64,000 nucleotides of DNA, from positions 1 through 64,000 of the forward strand of contig LNEL01000037.1 of NCBI GenBank assembly GCA_001464935.1. Reading direction: 5' to 3'. Positions within the stretch are counted from its first letter, which is position 1. Each line of letters starts with the position of its first letter. Shown piece by piece: positions 32,508 to 41,579 of the stretch. The stretch comes from Gammaproteobacteria bacterium Ga0077536. Its GTDB lineage: Bacteria; Pseudomonadota; Gammaproteobacteria; Ga0077536. The notes beneath the pieces are model-generated. The model saw only the letters and a program-made list of their open reading frames with translations. It was not told the origin of the DNA and did not search any database. Both the position numbers and the translations under genes were made by a program.

Positions 32508-33071
32508 ATGAAACGCTTCAGCAAGCTCACGAACGGCCATCTGTTCCCAGTGGTGCCGTCCCCGCTGCTCGCGGCGATTGCGCGCCTGGTCCGGCTCGAG
32601 ACCGTGCGCTCCGTGTCTTGTCCGTTCAAGGATCCGGCGGTGTGGCGCGTGCTCGTCGACGAGCAACTGCGGCGCGCGGCGATGCTCGACGTGCATCCGC
32701 AGCTGGCCTTCGGCCTGACCGGGCCGGACGCCGACCTGGGCCATGTGCCGCTGCAGGCCTGGGGCGGCTTCGTGCACCTGCCCTACGAGGGCGCGGCACC
32801 GGCCGATCTGTTCATCAGGCCCGCGTGGCGCGCCACGTTCCCCGAATATGGCGGCGCGGACGGCTCGCTGTCGGCGGTCGTGCATGGCGTCGAAAGCCTG
32901 GAAGTCGGCTACTTCTGCCATCACCTGCTGACCAACGACGACATGGGCGAACTTGCGTGTGCGTCGCGCGAGGACGTCGGCGACGGCTGGGTGGCCTACG
33001 CGTCGAAGCGCCCGTACGCCACGGCGGATCGGCGCTGGGCCCTGTGGGCCCTGAAAGAAGCAGGGCGCTGA
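32508..33071 (+). CDS. Conserved-looking hypothetical protein
   Basis: This 187-residue soluble protein is rich in Trp, Pro and Leu, for example WRVLVDEQLRRAAML, AWGGFVHLPYEGAAPADLF and YFCHHLLTNDDMGELA. No signal peptide, membrane segment or known catalytic motif is visible. The start at 32508 follows an AGGA site. It is on the same strand as soxCD, 141 bp downstream. I do not recognise the family and give no function. Confidence 0.65.
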   Translation: MKRFSKLTNGHLFPVVPSPLLAAIARLVRLETVRSVSCPFKDPAVWRVLVDEQLRRAAMLDVHPQLAFGLTGPDADLGHVPLQAWGGFVHLPYEGAAPADLFIRPAWRATFPEYGGADGSLSAVVHGVESLEVGYFCHHLLTNDDMGELACASREDVGDGWVAYASKRPYATADRRWALWALKEAGR

Positions 33072-33130
33072 GCACGCTGCGATCGGGCCTCTCGGCGTGC
33101 CCGTGGTGTGCCCGACAGGCCGACGTGCGA

Positions 33131-33946
33131 TCAGCGCAGCCGCACGACGTGATCCGACTCGCCCTTGCGCACTTCGACGATCGCGTCGAGGCCCTTCACC
33201 ATGTCCGAGAAATTCGCATAGCCGTGATCCTTCGTATCGAAGGTGGGGTCGAGGCGCTTGATCATGTGCCACACGGGGCCCTTGTTGACCCACGGTTCGC
33301 CGTTCGCCTCGGACAGCAGACGCACGGCGCGTTTCAGCAACTCGGCGGCGGGGCTGGGCACCGGCGTTGTGGCCGGGGTGTCGCCGTCGTCGGACGCTGA
33401 GTCCGGCGCCGCGGCATCGTCGAACAGGCTCTCGTAATAACGGAACTCGTGACAGCTCTTGGCCCAGTGTCGATTCGTGGCCTTGCGTGTGCCGACGCCG
33501 ATCAGGGTTCTGCCAGCCGCCTTGATCTTCTGCGACACGGGCATGAAGTCGCTGTCGCCGCCGACGATGATGACGGTGCCGAGATGTGCGAAGCGGGCGA
33601 TGTCCTCGGTCGCATCGAGGCAGAGCTTGATGTCCGCGCCGTTCTTCGCCGACGCGCCGGGCGGAAACAGCTGAATCAGTTCGACCGCACACTGCAGCAG
33701 CGCATCGCGGTAGCGGCCGTAGTACTGCCAGTTGCAGTACGCGCGGTTGATCGCGATCGGCCCGAACGAGGCGCCGAGTTCCACGATCGCCTGGATGTCC
33801 ACCAGCGGCTCCTGCACCTTGAAGCGGTTGTCGGGCTTGCTGTAGTAGCCCTCGCCGAACTTCGCCTCGATGAGGCCGGCATGCAGATTCTCGAAATCCC
33901 AGTACAGCGCGACGGAGCGGTTTTCTTCGTTGTCGTGGCGAGGCAT
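33131..33946 (-). CDS. NYN domain protein with C-terminal OST-HTH/LOTUS domain
   Basis: This 271-residue protein has an N-terminal NYN (PIN-like) ribonuclease domain. The acidic residues are in YWDFENLHAG, the central GADIKLCLDATEDI and VGGDSDFMPV. A low-complexity linker (DSASDDGDTPATTPVPSP) and a C-terminal winged-helix OST-HTH/LOTUS domain (LLKRAVRLLSEANG to HVVRLR) follow. The start MPRHDNEE at 33946 is preferred to an upstream reading of low-complexity sequence. Proteins of this architecture are predicted RNA-binding nucleases acting in RNA turnover. The convergent hypothetical gene at 32508 is 59 bp away. Confidence 0.88.
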   Translation of the reverse strand: MPRHDNEENRSVALYWDFENLHAGLIEAKFGEGYYSKPDNRFKVQEPLVDIQAIVELGASFGPIAINRAYCNWQYYGRYRDALLQCAVELIQLFPPGASAKNGADIKLCLDATEDIARFAHLGTVIIVGGDSDFMPVSQKIKAAGRTLIGVGTRKATNRHWAKSCHEFRYYESLFDDAAAPDSASDDGDTPATTPVPSPAAELLKRAVRLLSEANGEPWVNKGPVWHMIKRLDPTFDTKDHGYANFSDMVKGLDAIVEVRKGESDHVVRLR

Positions 33947-34095
33947 GAGGACTTCCGTACAGAGTAGTGAAGGGAGTTTACTGCCTGCGGCCCCTCGCGG
34001 CCCGGCCGCCGCGCGACATTCGCGCCCGGGCGCACTGGCGCTGCCGGCCAAAGCAGCGTTAACTGGACCTCCAGTTCCTGCCCGTTGTACACCGC

Positions 34096-34578
34096 ATGAC
34101 CATTCTGCTCTGGTTGCTCGTGGCCCTCCTGATCCTGATCGGTATCGCCGGCGTGCTGTTTCCCGCGCTGCCCGGCACGCCGCTGGTGTTCATCGGGCTG
34201 GTGCTCGCCGCGTACATCGACGACTTCACCCGCGTCGACTGGTGGCCCACGCTGACGGTGCTGGGTCTGCTGACCGCGTTGTCGCTGGTCGCGGACGTCC
34301 TGGCCACGGCGCTCGGTGCCAAACGCGTCGGTGCGAGTGGCAAGGCGCTGTGGGGCGCGGCGCTGGGCTCGGTCGTCGGCATTTTCTTCGGCATCCCGGG
34401 GCTCGTGCTCGGCCCGTTCATCGGCGCGGCCGCAGGACAGTACATGAGCCACGGCAATCTGCTGCACGCCGGCAAGGTCGGGATCGGCACCTGGCTCGGC
34501 ATCCTGATAGGCGTGGCGCTGAAGGTCGCGCTGATCTTCGCGATGATCGGCGTGTTCCTGACGGCCTATTACCTGTGA
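34096..34578 (+). CDS. DUF456 membrane protein
   Basis: This 160-residue protein has five or so membrane helices and Gly-rich segments (FPALPGTPLVFIGLVLAAY, GAALGSVVGIFFGIPGLVLG, FIGAAAGQYM) characteristic of DUF456. It is located in the inner membrane. The function of the family is not established. It is divergent from the NYN gene across a 149-bp gap. Confidence 0.88.
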   Translation: MTILLWLLVALLILIGIAGVLFPALPGTPLVFIGLVLAAYIDDFTRVDWWPTLTVLGLLTALSLVADVLATALGAKRVGASGKALWGAALGSVVGIFFGIPGLVLGPFIGAAAGQYMSHGNLLHAGKVGIGTWLGILIGVALKVALIFAMIGVFLTAYYL

Positions 34579-35002
34579 GCAAGGCTTGAAGCCACTCGTG
34601 CGCCCAGCGCGAAACCGGGCGGCTGCTCGGCAGTGGACATCCTTCCTGCGGCGTCAGCCGTTTGCGAACGACAACGACGGGTAAAGTGGTCTGCGCCCGG
34701 GGAGACCTCGTCGGCCGCCAGACAGGTGTGTCATCGAGCCTGTCTGTCACTGCCGACCTGCGGCGCAGCAATGTCCTGTGCATCGAACTCGGGTGCTGTT
34801 GTGTGAAGTATTTCCCCTGCGGGAAGCGTCACGAGGCAGCGCAGGACGGCTTACTAGTCTATATCGATTATGTTCGCCCGCCGTCGGCGCATGGTAATGC
34901 TGGCACCTGATGACGTCCGCATTCCTGGGCACAAAAGTCGGGAACCATCAGGCTTTGCGCCGGCCACCGCGGCTGAGGATGAGTTCCTGGAGAAGCGACG
35001 CT
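34579..35002. other. 424-bp intergenic region with a 7-bp hairpin
   Basis: The region has a locally AT-rich patch (TTACTAGTCTATATCGATTA near 34851) that may hold the acyltransferase promoter. An inverted repeat AGACAGG...CCTGTCT with an 11-nt loop lies near 34721-34745. No gene is supported; open frames overlapping the acyltransferase start were rejected. Confidence 0.4.
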
Positions 35003-36133
35003 ATGCGCTTTCACCTACTCGATCCGTTAAGGGGAATGGCGGCGCTGTGGGTATTCACCTACCACTACACTTTTTCGACTGCATTCCGGCAATCGTTTCC
35101 GTTCCTGCACGAACTGTTCAAACAGGGCGATCGGGGCGTTCCCGTTTTCTTCGTGATTTCGGGCTTCTGCATCATGGCCACCGCGAAGTCCCTGATCCGG
35201 CGAGCCGGCCCCAGTCGCGACTTTCTCGTCCGACGAGCCCTCCGGATCTTCCCGACCTACTGGGCGTCCATACTCGTGGTGATCGCAGTGCCGTTCACGG
35301 CCGGCTTTCTCGGCATGTTGAAATCCGGCCTGTACGGGCTGCCCCACAGCGGCGACGAGTGGCGCGCACCCTTTCATGATTTTGATTTCTTCGAGTGGAT
35401 TCGCTATGCCTCGCTGACGCAGGTCTTCTATCCATTCCCTGATGCCAACGCACTGTCAGTGAAGTTCACCGAACTCAACGCAGTTTACTGGTCTCTGGCC
35501 ATCGAGTTTCAGTTCTACGTCGTGGTCGCTGTGGCATTGACGCGGCGCCAGCATTTCATCGGGATACTGGCGTTGATCACGATCATCTCGGTGCCCTTTG
35601 TGTTCTGGCCTGCGAGCACGATCTTCGGAATCTTCCTTCCTTACTGGCCGATGTTCGTGTTCGGCATGCTGGTTTACCTGTTGCTCGAGATTGGCACTTC
35701 CCCGCAGCGAATGCTGGGCGCCAGGCACAGAATGCTGGCAACGGTGCTCGTTGGCGCAATCGGGGTGCTATACGCCTTTACGGTGCTGATGGCGCTCGAG
35801 GTAGAGCCTGTGGTGTTCGCCGCCTTCTTCGCCATTGCCACCTGGTGTCTGTTCGCGCTCGATGACTCGTTCGTGAACCTCCTGTATGGCGGATTCTTGC
35901 CGGGACGGGTGCTGGCTGCCGGCTGTGCCGCACTCGGTTCAATGTCTTACTCGCTCTATCTCCTCCACGGCCGACTGCAACAGCTGACGACGCAGTTCGT
36001 GCGGCAAATACTGCCGATGAATTCAATTGCCCACGATGTCGGTGCAATCGTGCTGACCTGTCTGCTGGTGTATGGTTTTTATGTGTTGTTCGAAGCCCCG
36101 TTTGCGGCAGCGAGTGCCCGGCGCCGGGGGTAA
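35003..36133 (+). CDS. Acyltransferase 3 family membrane protein (OafA/YrhL-like)
   Basis: This 376-residue protein has about ten membrane helices. It starts RFHLLDPLRGMAALWVFTYHY, the family's first helix with LD.LRG and a conserved His. GVPVFFVISGFCIM and RRALRIFPTYW follow. Such enzymes transfer acetyl or succinyl groups from acyl-CoA across the membrane to sugars, lipopolysaccharide or exopolysaccharide. The ATG at 35003 follows GGAG and is 31 codons inside a longer frame. Its GC content seems lower than that of its neighbours, which is common for surface-modification genes and may indicate transfer. Confidence 0.88.
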   Translation: MRFHLLDPLRGMAALWVFTYHYTFSTAFRQSFPFLHELFKQGDRGVPVFFVISGFCIMATAKSLIRRAGPSRDFLVRRALRIFPTYWASILVVIAVPFTAGFLGMLKSGLYGLPHSGDEWRAPFHDFDFFEWIRYASLTQVFYPFPDANALSVKFTELNAVYWSLAIEFQFYVVVAVALTRRQHFIGILALITIISVPFVFWPASTIFGIFLPYWPMFVFGMLVYLLLEIGTSPQRMLGARHRMLATVLVGAIGVLYAFTVLMALEVEPVVFAAFFAIATWCLFALDDSFVNLLYGGFLPGRVLAAGCAALGSMSYSLYLLHGRLQQLTTQFVRQILPMNSIAHDVGAIVLTCLLVYGFYVLFEAPFAAASARRRG

Positions 36134-36431
36134 GCGCGGGAAACAAACGGGCCGCGCGTGCGAATCTCGCTGCTCCGTGTCGATGCCGACACTTCCGATA
36201 GTTCATGCGCCAGACGCGCGCCGTGACAGCGACGAGTGAGTCGGGCTTGAATGATGCGGCAAGCCCGGTGAGGCTCGCCCTGGCGGCGCCCATTTCGGCC
36301 TGTCATGCAAGAGACTGCCGCTGCAGCACTTCCCCTCGATATTCCCTGTCCTGATGGTGGCCCGCCTGATCCTCCCGGCTGGAGAAGTGCTGCTTGAACG
36401 ATTCAGGACTGTTGCCGCTAGACGGGTCAAT

Positions 36432-37034
36432 TCAGCCCGTGGCGGCCTTCCTGCCGTGGTCGCCGCGGTTCATCTCGAGGTACTGCGGTGCCGGCCGCAG
36501 CCCGATGGCCTGCGCGACGCGGTTGGCGTAGGCGTAGAACGCGGCGAGTGACGCGATGGCCCAGATGCCGTCGTCGCTGAAGCCGACGTCGCGCAGGCGG
36601 TCGCGGTCCTCTTCTTCGATCGCTTCCGCCTGCCGATGCACCTTCACCGTGAAGTCCAGCATCGCCCGATGACGCGGCGACAGGTCGGCGAGCTTGTAGT
36701 TGCGCGACAGGTACTCGGTGAACAGCGCGTCCCCCGTGACACCGCGCAACAAGGCGCCATGGTGCGCCGTGCAGTACACGCAGCCGTTGGTGGCCGCGCT
36801 GACCAGCGCAATCATCTCGTGTTCGAGGTGGGTGAGGCCGGCATCCGTCCGCTCCACTTCTGCATACAGCTGCAGAAATACTTTCAGGCGCTGGTTGTCG
36901 GTGCTGAACACGCGAATGAAGTGCGGCATGAAGCCATACTTCTTCACGATGCCCTTGACGACGCGTTTCATGTCGGCGTCGAGATTGTCGTGCTCCTGCA
37001 GGTTGAGCCCGCAAACGTCCAGTGTGCCTGCCAT
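36432..37034 (-). CDS. Carboxymuconolactone decarboxylase/AhpD-like protein
   Basis: This 200-residue helical protein has the redox motif CVYCTAHHG (Cys-x2-Cys...His) of AhpD-like peroxidase-related enzymes. It also contains the CMD-family LTHLEHEMIALVSAATN and the C-terminal AIASLAAFYAYANRVAQAIG. It probably acts as a thiol-dependent alkylhydroperoxidase or related reductase in the cytoplasm. A single gene on the minus strand; the 293-bp gap 36134-36431 shows nothing recognisable. Confidence 0.88.
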   Translation of the reverse strand: MAGTLDVCGLNLQEHDNLDADMKRVVKGIVKKYGFMPHFIRVFSTDNQRLKVFLQLYAEVERTDAGLTHLEHEMIALVSAATNGCVYCTAHHGALLRGVTGDALFTEYLSRNYKLADLSPRHRAMLDFTVKVHRQAEAIEEEDRDRLRDVGFSDDGIWAIASLAAFYAYANRVAQAIGLRPAPQYLEMNRGDHGRKAATG

Positions 37035-37162
37035 GCGTCCCTCCTCTCGTGCGTGTGAGTCGAACAGCGGTCGCGCGCCGCGCGCGTCCCGGCAAGCATA
37101 GTCCTCCCGGGGCGGCGCCGCTGCCGGGGATGCACCGCCGTGCGGCGGCGAACGCTGGACGC

Positions 37163-37633
37163 TCAGCGTCGGCCCGGCCCCCGGTCATGGGCGCTCGCCG
37201 AGGCCTCGAGCGCATCGCGCGCGCCCGGGCTGAAAAAGGTCTTGGCACAGACGCGACAGATCCAGCGGTCGTGACCGCGAAACGGGCTGTTGCTGAGCGT
37301 GATGGCCTTGCCGGTGGCATCCCAGCAGATCGTGCAATACGGACCCAGGCGCTCGCCGCCCGGCATCTGTCGCCAATACACGGGATCATCAAAGCGCATC
37401 TGGTGTTGCTCGCGGTGCTCCTGTTCCAACTGCAGCAGCTTGTGCGCGAGTTCGAGGTGCAGGCCCTGGACGACGCCGAGCTTGCGTTTGGCCTCGGCCA
37501 GCATCGCGCGCGGATCGGCGGGCACGTCCGGCCGGGCTTCGCCAGTAATCTGGTCGAGCATCGCGAGGGCGTCGCGCGCGGTCGTTTTCGCGGTTCGCAA
37601 CATCTCGAGTGCGTCAGCAATGTGGTCTGGCAT
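37163..37633 (-). CDS. Small protein with zinc-ribbon C-terminus
   Basis: This 156-residue protein has an N-terminal coiled-coil-like helix (residues 1-80, Ala/Leu/Glu-rich). The C-terminal treble-clef or zinc-ribbon pattern is CTICW...CRVC (Cys-x2-Cys pairs 20 residues apart). The start at 37633 (MPDHIADALEML) is preferred; the upstream reading is low-complexity. Similar small proteins occur beside restriction or phage genes and in general stress contexts, but no function can be assigned here. Confidence 0.7.
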   Translation of the reverse strand: MPDHIADALEMLRTAKTTARDALAMLDQITGEARPDVPADPRAMLAEAKRKLGVVQGLHLELAHKLLQLEQEHREQHQMRFDDPVYWRQMPGGERLGPYCTICWDATGKAITLSNSPFRGHDRWICRVCAKTFFSPGARDALEASASAHDRGPGRR

Positions 37634-37727
37634 TTTGAATTCCAATGCTTGTACCGGGCCTGCTGATGGCCTTGGTGGTGACGGGCGGGAAGCCCGACAA
37701 AATGTCCCCGCGTCGGTTCCGGAGGCT

Positions 37728-38150
37728 TCAACCGCCGTCCCCGGCGGCAGGGAACGGCAGTTCGCGTGTCCCGATACTGACTGCCGACAGCCACGCGAGG
37801 GCGGTATCGATATCGTTGAAGAACATGACGTCGCTGCTGCCGGCGTTGGCCGTGGCCTTGAACTGCCGGGTGATGTCATCGGTCGCGTATTCGTGCAGGC
37901 AGAACGCCACGCGCAGGCCCGGTTGCTCGAGCGCACCGAGGAAGTCGCCATGCTTGATGGCGTCCAGCGAACCCATGTTGCGTGGTGGGCTGTGGCCCTC
38001 GATCAGCACGCGCTGGCACTGGTGGTCGCGACAGATCACGAGCACCTCGCCCCACAGCGGCAGCATGTGCCCGAGTGAAATCACGAACGCGGGACCCAAC
38101 TCCACGTGCACGACTTCGCCAATCGTTCTCACGTTGTAGAGATAGCTCAT
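37728..38150 (-). CDS. Possible STAS/SpoIIAA-fold protein
   Basis: This 140-residue protein alternates strands and helices (VRTIGEVVHVELG, VLVICRDHQCQRVLIEG, FLGALEQPGLRVAFCLHEY, VMFFNDIDTALAWL), suggesting an SpoIIAA/STAS-like fold. No catalytic motif. It lies 94 bp upstream of the zinc-ribbon protein on the same strand, so an operon is possible. The start MSYLYNVRTIG at 38150 is preferred over longer upstream frames. Function unknown. Confidence 0.6.
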   Translation of the reverse strand: MSYLYNVRTIGEVVHVELGPAFVISLGHMLPLWGEVLVICRDHQCQRVLIEGHSPPRNMGSLDAIKHGDFLGALEQPGLRVAFCLHEYATDDITRQFKATANAGSSDVMFFNDIDTALAWLSAVSIGTRELPFPAAGDGG

Positions 38151-38413
38151 GGCCTCACCATCATTCTGCCCGCCGACTGCACTGGCTGAATGCACAGCAT
38201 CGGCCAGCCGGGGAAGAAATGCAGGTGACGAAAGTCCGATCCCGATACGGGCTGGCAATTGTCTGACAGCGCGCTGCCGACGCACGTCGGTGCGTGTGCC
38301 TGCCGCCACGTGCAGCACGTGTCGCTGAATCAGGGAGCGATGTGTCGACGCCCGCAGCGGCGACCCGGAGGGCGACGCGTTGCGCGTGCCATCCGGGCTG
38401 CCGCAGGCTGCGA

Positions 38414-38815
38414 TCAGACTGGCGTGAACATCGGGACCGGCGGGCCGCCGTCGGAGGGTTTGAACACCACGCGCACGGCCTGGCCGATCTCGAGCGCGTC
38501 GAGATCGCAGTCGACGATGTTCGTCATCATCGAGATCCCTTCATCGAGCGTGACATAGGCAATCGCGTAGGGTGTCGGCAGCACGCGGCGGGACACGCTG
38601 AAGGTGTAAATCGTGCCCGTGCCGCTGGCCGTGACCCACTCGGTACAGTCGCTGAAACAGTGCGGACAGATTGCGCGCGGCAGGTGATGGTATTCGCCGC
38701 AGGCGAGGCAGCGCTTGATCAGCAGCTCGCCGCGGGCGGCGGCGTCGAAGAAGGGCTGATTCTCGGGCGTCGGGACTGGCGCGGTGATCGTGCGATCCTG
38801 GTAAACGGTGGTCAT
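38414..38815 (-). CDS. DUF35 (OB-fold, zinc-ribbon) acyl-CoA-associated protein
   Basis: This 133-residue protein has a rubredoxin-like zinc ribbon (CLACGEYHHLPRAICPHC, four Cys) and a C-terminal OB-fold (GTIYTFSVSRRV, then IGQAVRVVF). In steroid and other degradation systems DUF35 proteins bind thiolase-like partners and acyl-CoA. The gene starts 3 bp after the stop of the thiolase-like gene, the usual pairing. The two probably form one complex acting on a CoA thioester. Confidence 0.92.
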   Translation of the reverse strand: MTTVYQDRTITAPVPTPENQPFFDAAARGELLIKRCLACGEYHHLPRAICPHCFSDCTEWVTASGTGTIYTFSVSRRVLPTPYAIAYVTLDEGISMMTNIVDCDLDALEIGQAVRVVFKPSDGGPPVPMFTPV

Positions 38816-38818
38816 GAT

Positions 38819-39985
38819 TCAAGCCCGCTCCATGATGAGGGTGGCGCTGCCGTGGCGCGAGCTGATCACGCCGCCTGTGCCGTGCGCGAGCGCGAGCCCG
38901 CAGTTCGCGACCTGGACCTTCGGATGTGCTTCGCCACGCAGCTGACGGACCGCTTCGATGATCTTCGTCATGCCGCCGCGGTTCGCCGGGTGGTTGTTGC
39001 AGAGCCCGCCGCCGTCGGTGTTGAACGGCAGCTTGCCGACGCCCGAGATCAGATTGCCGTCCGCGACGAAGCGCCCGCCGTCGCCCTTCGCGCAGAAACC
39101 GAGATCTTCGAGCTGCATCAGCACGGTGATCGTGAAGCTGTCGTAAATGGAGGCGTACTGGATGTCCGCGGGCTTGACGCCCGCCTCCTCGAACGCCGCC
39201 GGCCCGGAGAAACGGCCGGCCGTGTACGTGAGATCGATCTTGCCGCCGTTCAGCGCCTTGATGGAGCAGCCGGCGCCGAGCAGGTTGATCACGGGCTTGT
39301 TCAGGGTGCGCGCAATCTCCGGTCGCGCCAGCACCACCGCGCCGCCGCCGTCACTGACGACGCAGCAGTCGAGCCGGTGCAGCGGATCGGACATCATCGG
39401 CGAATTCACGACGTCTTCGACCGTCACGACATCGCGCAGCATCGCGTGCTCGTTGTACTGCGCATGATGGGACGCCGCGACCTTGACCCACGCGAGCTGT
39501 TCACTCGTCGTGCCGTACTCGTGCATATGGCGTTTCGCCGCCATCGCATACTGGTTCAGGGTGACTGCGTGATACGGCAGTTCGAACGGCACGTCGGGCG
39601 CATTCGCGCCGAAATTGCGCGGCACGGTTCCGCTCGAACCCTCGGAACGCGGACGCCCGGCGAGCGTCACCAGCACGATATCGGCCTTGCCGGTCGCGAT
39701 CGCCTCGGCTGCATGGGCCACGTGGATCAGGTACGAGGAGCCGCCGGTGTCGGTGGAGTCCATGTGCCGCACACGCAGGTTCATGTAATCGACCATGGCC
39801 AGCGGCCCGAGGCCCGGCGCGTCGCCGGCGCAGGCATAGCCGTCGATGTCGCGATGCGTGAGTCCCGCGTCCGCGAGCGCGCCATGGGCGACTTCCGCGT
39901 GGAGCTGGGCGATGGTCTTGTCCGGCGCTTTGCGCGTGGGGTGTTCGTAGATGCCGACGATGCAGGCTTTTCGTTTGAGGCTCAC
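38819..39985 (-). CDS. Thiolase-like / lipid-transfer protein (nonspecific acyl-CoA thiolase family)
   Basis: This 388-residue thiolase-fold protein of the SCP2-thiolase/lipid-transfer type contains DTGGSSYLIHVAHAAEAI where the nucleophilic Cys of true thiolases would lie. This suggests Ser or Gly there rather than Cys, so activity may be retro-aldol or non-thiolytic, as in the Ltp2 group that partners DUF35 proteins. FNTDGGGLCNNHPANRGG and GLALAHGTGG form the C-terminal active-site loops. The start is a GTG at 39985 with AGGA 8 bp upstream. It is divergent from the dmp operon, which may share the 226-bp promoter region. Confidence 0.85.
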   Translation of the reverse strand: MSLKRKACIVGIYEHPTRKAPDKTIAQLHAEVAHGALADAGLTHRDIDGYACAGDAPGLGPLAMVDYMNLRVRHMDSTDTGGSSYLIHVAHAAEAIATGKADIVLVTLAGRPRSEGSSGTVPRNFGANAPDVPFELPYHAVTLNQYAMAAKRHMHEYGTTSEQLAWVKVAASHHAQYNEHAMLRDVVTVEDVVNSPMMSDPLHRLDCCVVSDGGGAVVLARPEIARTLNKPVINLLGAGCSIKALNGGKIDLTYTAGRFSGPAAFEEAGVKPADIQYASIYDSFTITVLMQLEDLGFCAKGDGGRFVADGNLISGVGKLPFNTDGGGLCNNHPANRGGMTKIIEAVRQLRGEAHPKVQVANCGLALAHGTGGVISSRHGSATLIMERA

Positions 39986-40211
39986 GCCTGGGTGTCCTTG
40001 TGTATCTTGTGTGGGTCCGGGGGCCGACGTCGGCGACGTGTCTGCCGCCGGCCGGGAATCCGGGATTGTACGGCGCTGGCGGCCCGGGTCGAAACCATCA
40101 GAAAGGGGGAGTAAACGTCGCCCGTCGCAGGGCACGACAACCATCGACGATCGGATTGCAGATCGCGCATGCCGCGGCCGGCAGGTCGGATGATAAAACC
40201 GGCACTGGCGA

Positions 40212-40589
40212 ATGTGCGACGCAGCATCCGACCCGTTTGACGCCTGCGCGTTTCCCCACCACCATGCGGCACGAACCCACACGCTGACGGCAGGCCAACC
40301 CTTGGGCGATGTCCTCGATTTTCCCACGCACGTCCCCGACGCGGCGAGCCCGGCGCAGCACTACGTGCGCGTGACGCGCGAACACCCCCGGGGCTACGTC
40401 GAGTTCCAGTTCTCGATGGGCGATCCGTCGCTGTATCTCGAGATGACGCTGCCGCCGGCCGCCTTCGACGAGTTCTGCGCGCGTCATGCCGTCGTCCACC
40501 TCAGTGACGAACAGGCCGCCGCGGTCGACATCGCCGATCAACGCTGGTACGCCGGCTCTCCGACGAGCGAGGACCCTCATGTCGATTGA
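40212..40589 (+). CDS. dmpK: Phenol hydroxylase assembly protein (P0)
   Basis: This 125-residue protein is homologous to DmpK from HYVRVTREHPRGYVEFQFSM on, through LPPAAFDEFCARHAV. DmpK helps iron loading and assembly of the multicomponent phenol hydroxylase but is not needed in the assay itself. The first 45 residues up to the conserved part are longer than usual and contain no clear motif, so the true start may be internal. The stop overlaps dmpL by 11 bp. First gene of the operon. No convincing sigma-54 (GG-N10-GC) promoter was found in the upstream 226 bp. Confidence 0.85.
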   Translation: MCDAASDPFDACAFPHHHAARTHTLTAGQPLGDVLDFPTHVPDAASPAQHYVRVTREHPRGYVEFQFSMGDPSLYLEMTLPPAAFDEFCARHAVVHLSDEQAAAVDIADQRWYAGSPTSEDPHVD

Positions 40590-41571
40590 TCTGAAGACCA
40601 CCAGCATCGAGCCCCTGCGCAAGACCTTCGATCACATCGCCGAGAAGCTCGGCGGCGACAAGGCGGCCACGCGTTACCAGGAAGCGGTGTGGGGGCTGCA
40701 GCCCCAGCTGAATTTCCACTACCGGCCGACCTGGGATCAGCGCTACGCGCTGTACGATCCGCGCCGCACCGCGATCGTGATGAAGGACTTCGACGATCTC
40801 GTCGACCCGCGACAGTACTACTATGGCACGTGGACGATGCAGCGCGGCCGCCAGCAGGACGCGCAGGAGCGCAACTTCGAACTCGTCGAGAAACGCGAAC
40901 TGCTCGCGGGACTCGACGCCGCGTGGCGCGACCGGCTCACACGCTTCGTGCTGCCGCTGCGCCACGTGGCCTGGGCCGGCAACACCAACAATTCGTTCAT
41001 CTGTGCGTATGGCTACGGCGCGCCGATCACCTCCGCCGCCGGCATGCACATGATGGACGAGCTGGGCGTGGCGCAATACATCAGTCGCATCGGGCTCGTG
41101 CTCGCCGACAACGAAACGACGCTGCTGGACGCGGCCAAAGACGCCTGGATGACCGCCCCGATGTGGCAGCCGCTGCGCGAACTCGTCGAACGCTCGATGG
41201 TGACCCAGGACTGGTTCGAACTGTTCGTCGCGCAGAACTTCGTGATCGACGGCCTGATCTACCCGCTGGCCTTCGATCGCTTCGATGCCCACCTCGTTGC
41301 GCACGGCGGCGCGGCGTTTCCGATGCTGACGGAGTTCATCGTCGACTGGCATGCCGAATCGGCGCGCTGGGTCGACGCGATGCTGAAGATGGCGGCGGCC
41401 GAAACGCCGGCGAACCGTCAGCACCTCGACGCCTGGTTCGCGCAGTGGCTGCCCGCGGTGGCCGGCGCGCTCGAGCCGCTCGCGGCGTTCGCGTTCGGTG
41501 ACACCGGCGCGCTGACGGACGTCACCGCCGCGCTGCGTGCGCGCGCCGGCAAGCTCGGTCTCGGCGGCTAG
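40579..41571 (+). CDS. dmpL: Phenol hydroxylase P1, beta subunit of the oxygenase
   Basis: This 330-residue ferritin-like subunit of the soluble di-iron monooxygenase lacks the iron-binding carboxylates. It starts MSIDLKTTSIEPLRKTFDHI and contains GLQPQLNFHYRPTWDQRYAL and YYYGTWTMQRGRQQ, all characteristic of DmpL. With DmpN and DmpO it forms the (alpha-beta-gamma)2 hydroxylase. The ATG at 40579 lies inside the end of dmpK, consistent with coupled translation. Confidence 0.95.
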   Translation: MSIDLKTTSIEPLRKTFDHIAEKLGGDKAATRYQEAVWGLQPQLNFHYRPTWDQRYALYDPRRTAIVMKDFDDLVDPRQYYYGTWTMQRGRQQDAQERNFELVEKRELLAGLDAAWRDRLTRFVLPLRHVAWAGNTNNSFICAYGYGAPITSAAGMHMMDELGVAQYISRIGLVLADNETTLLDAAKDAWMTAPMWQPLRELVERSMVTQDWFELFVAQNFVIDGLIYPLAFDRFDAHLVAHGGAAFPMLTEFIVDWHAESARWVDAMLKMAAAETPANRQHLDAWFAQWLPAVAGALEPLAAFAFGDTGALTDVTAALRARAGKLGLGG

Positions 41572-41579
41572 CGGCGGCC

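Noticed and set aside
34721..34745. Terminator after the DUF456 gene
   Set aside because: The 7-bp inverted repeat lies about 140 bp from the stop and lacks a T-tract.
38294..40114. A 606-codon plus-strand frame
   Set aside because: It is antisense to the DUF35 and thiolase-like genes, which have clear family motifs.
39986..40211. Sigma-54 promoter for the dmp operon
   Set aside because: No GG-N10-GC pair of convincing quality was found, and no DmpR-type activator gene is in the window.
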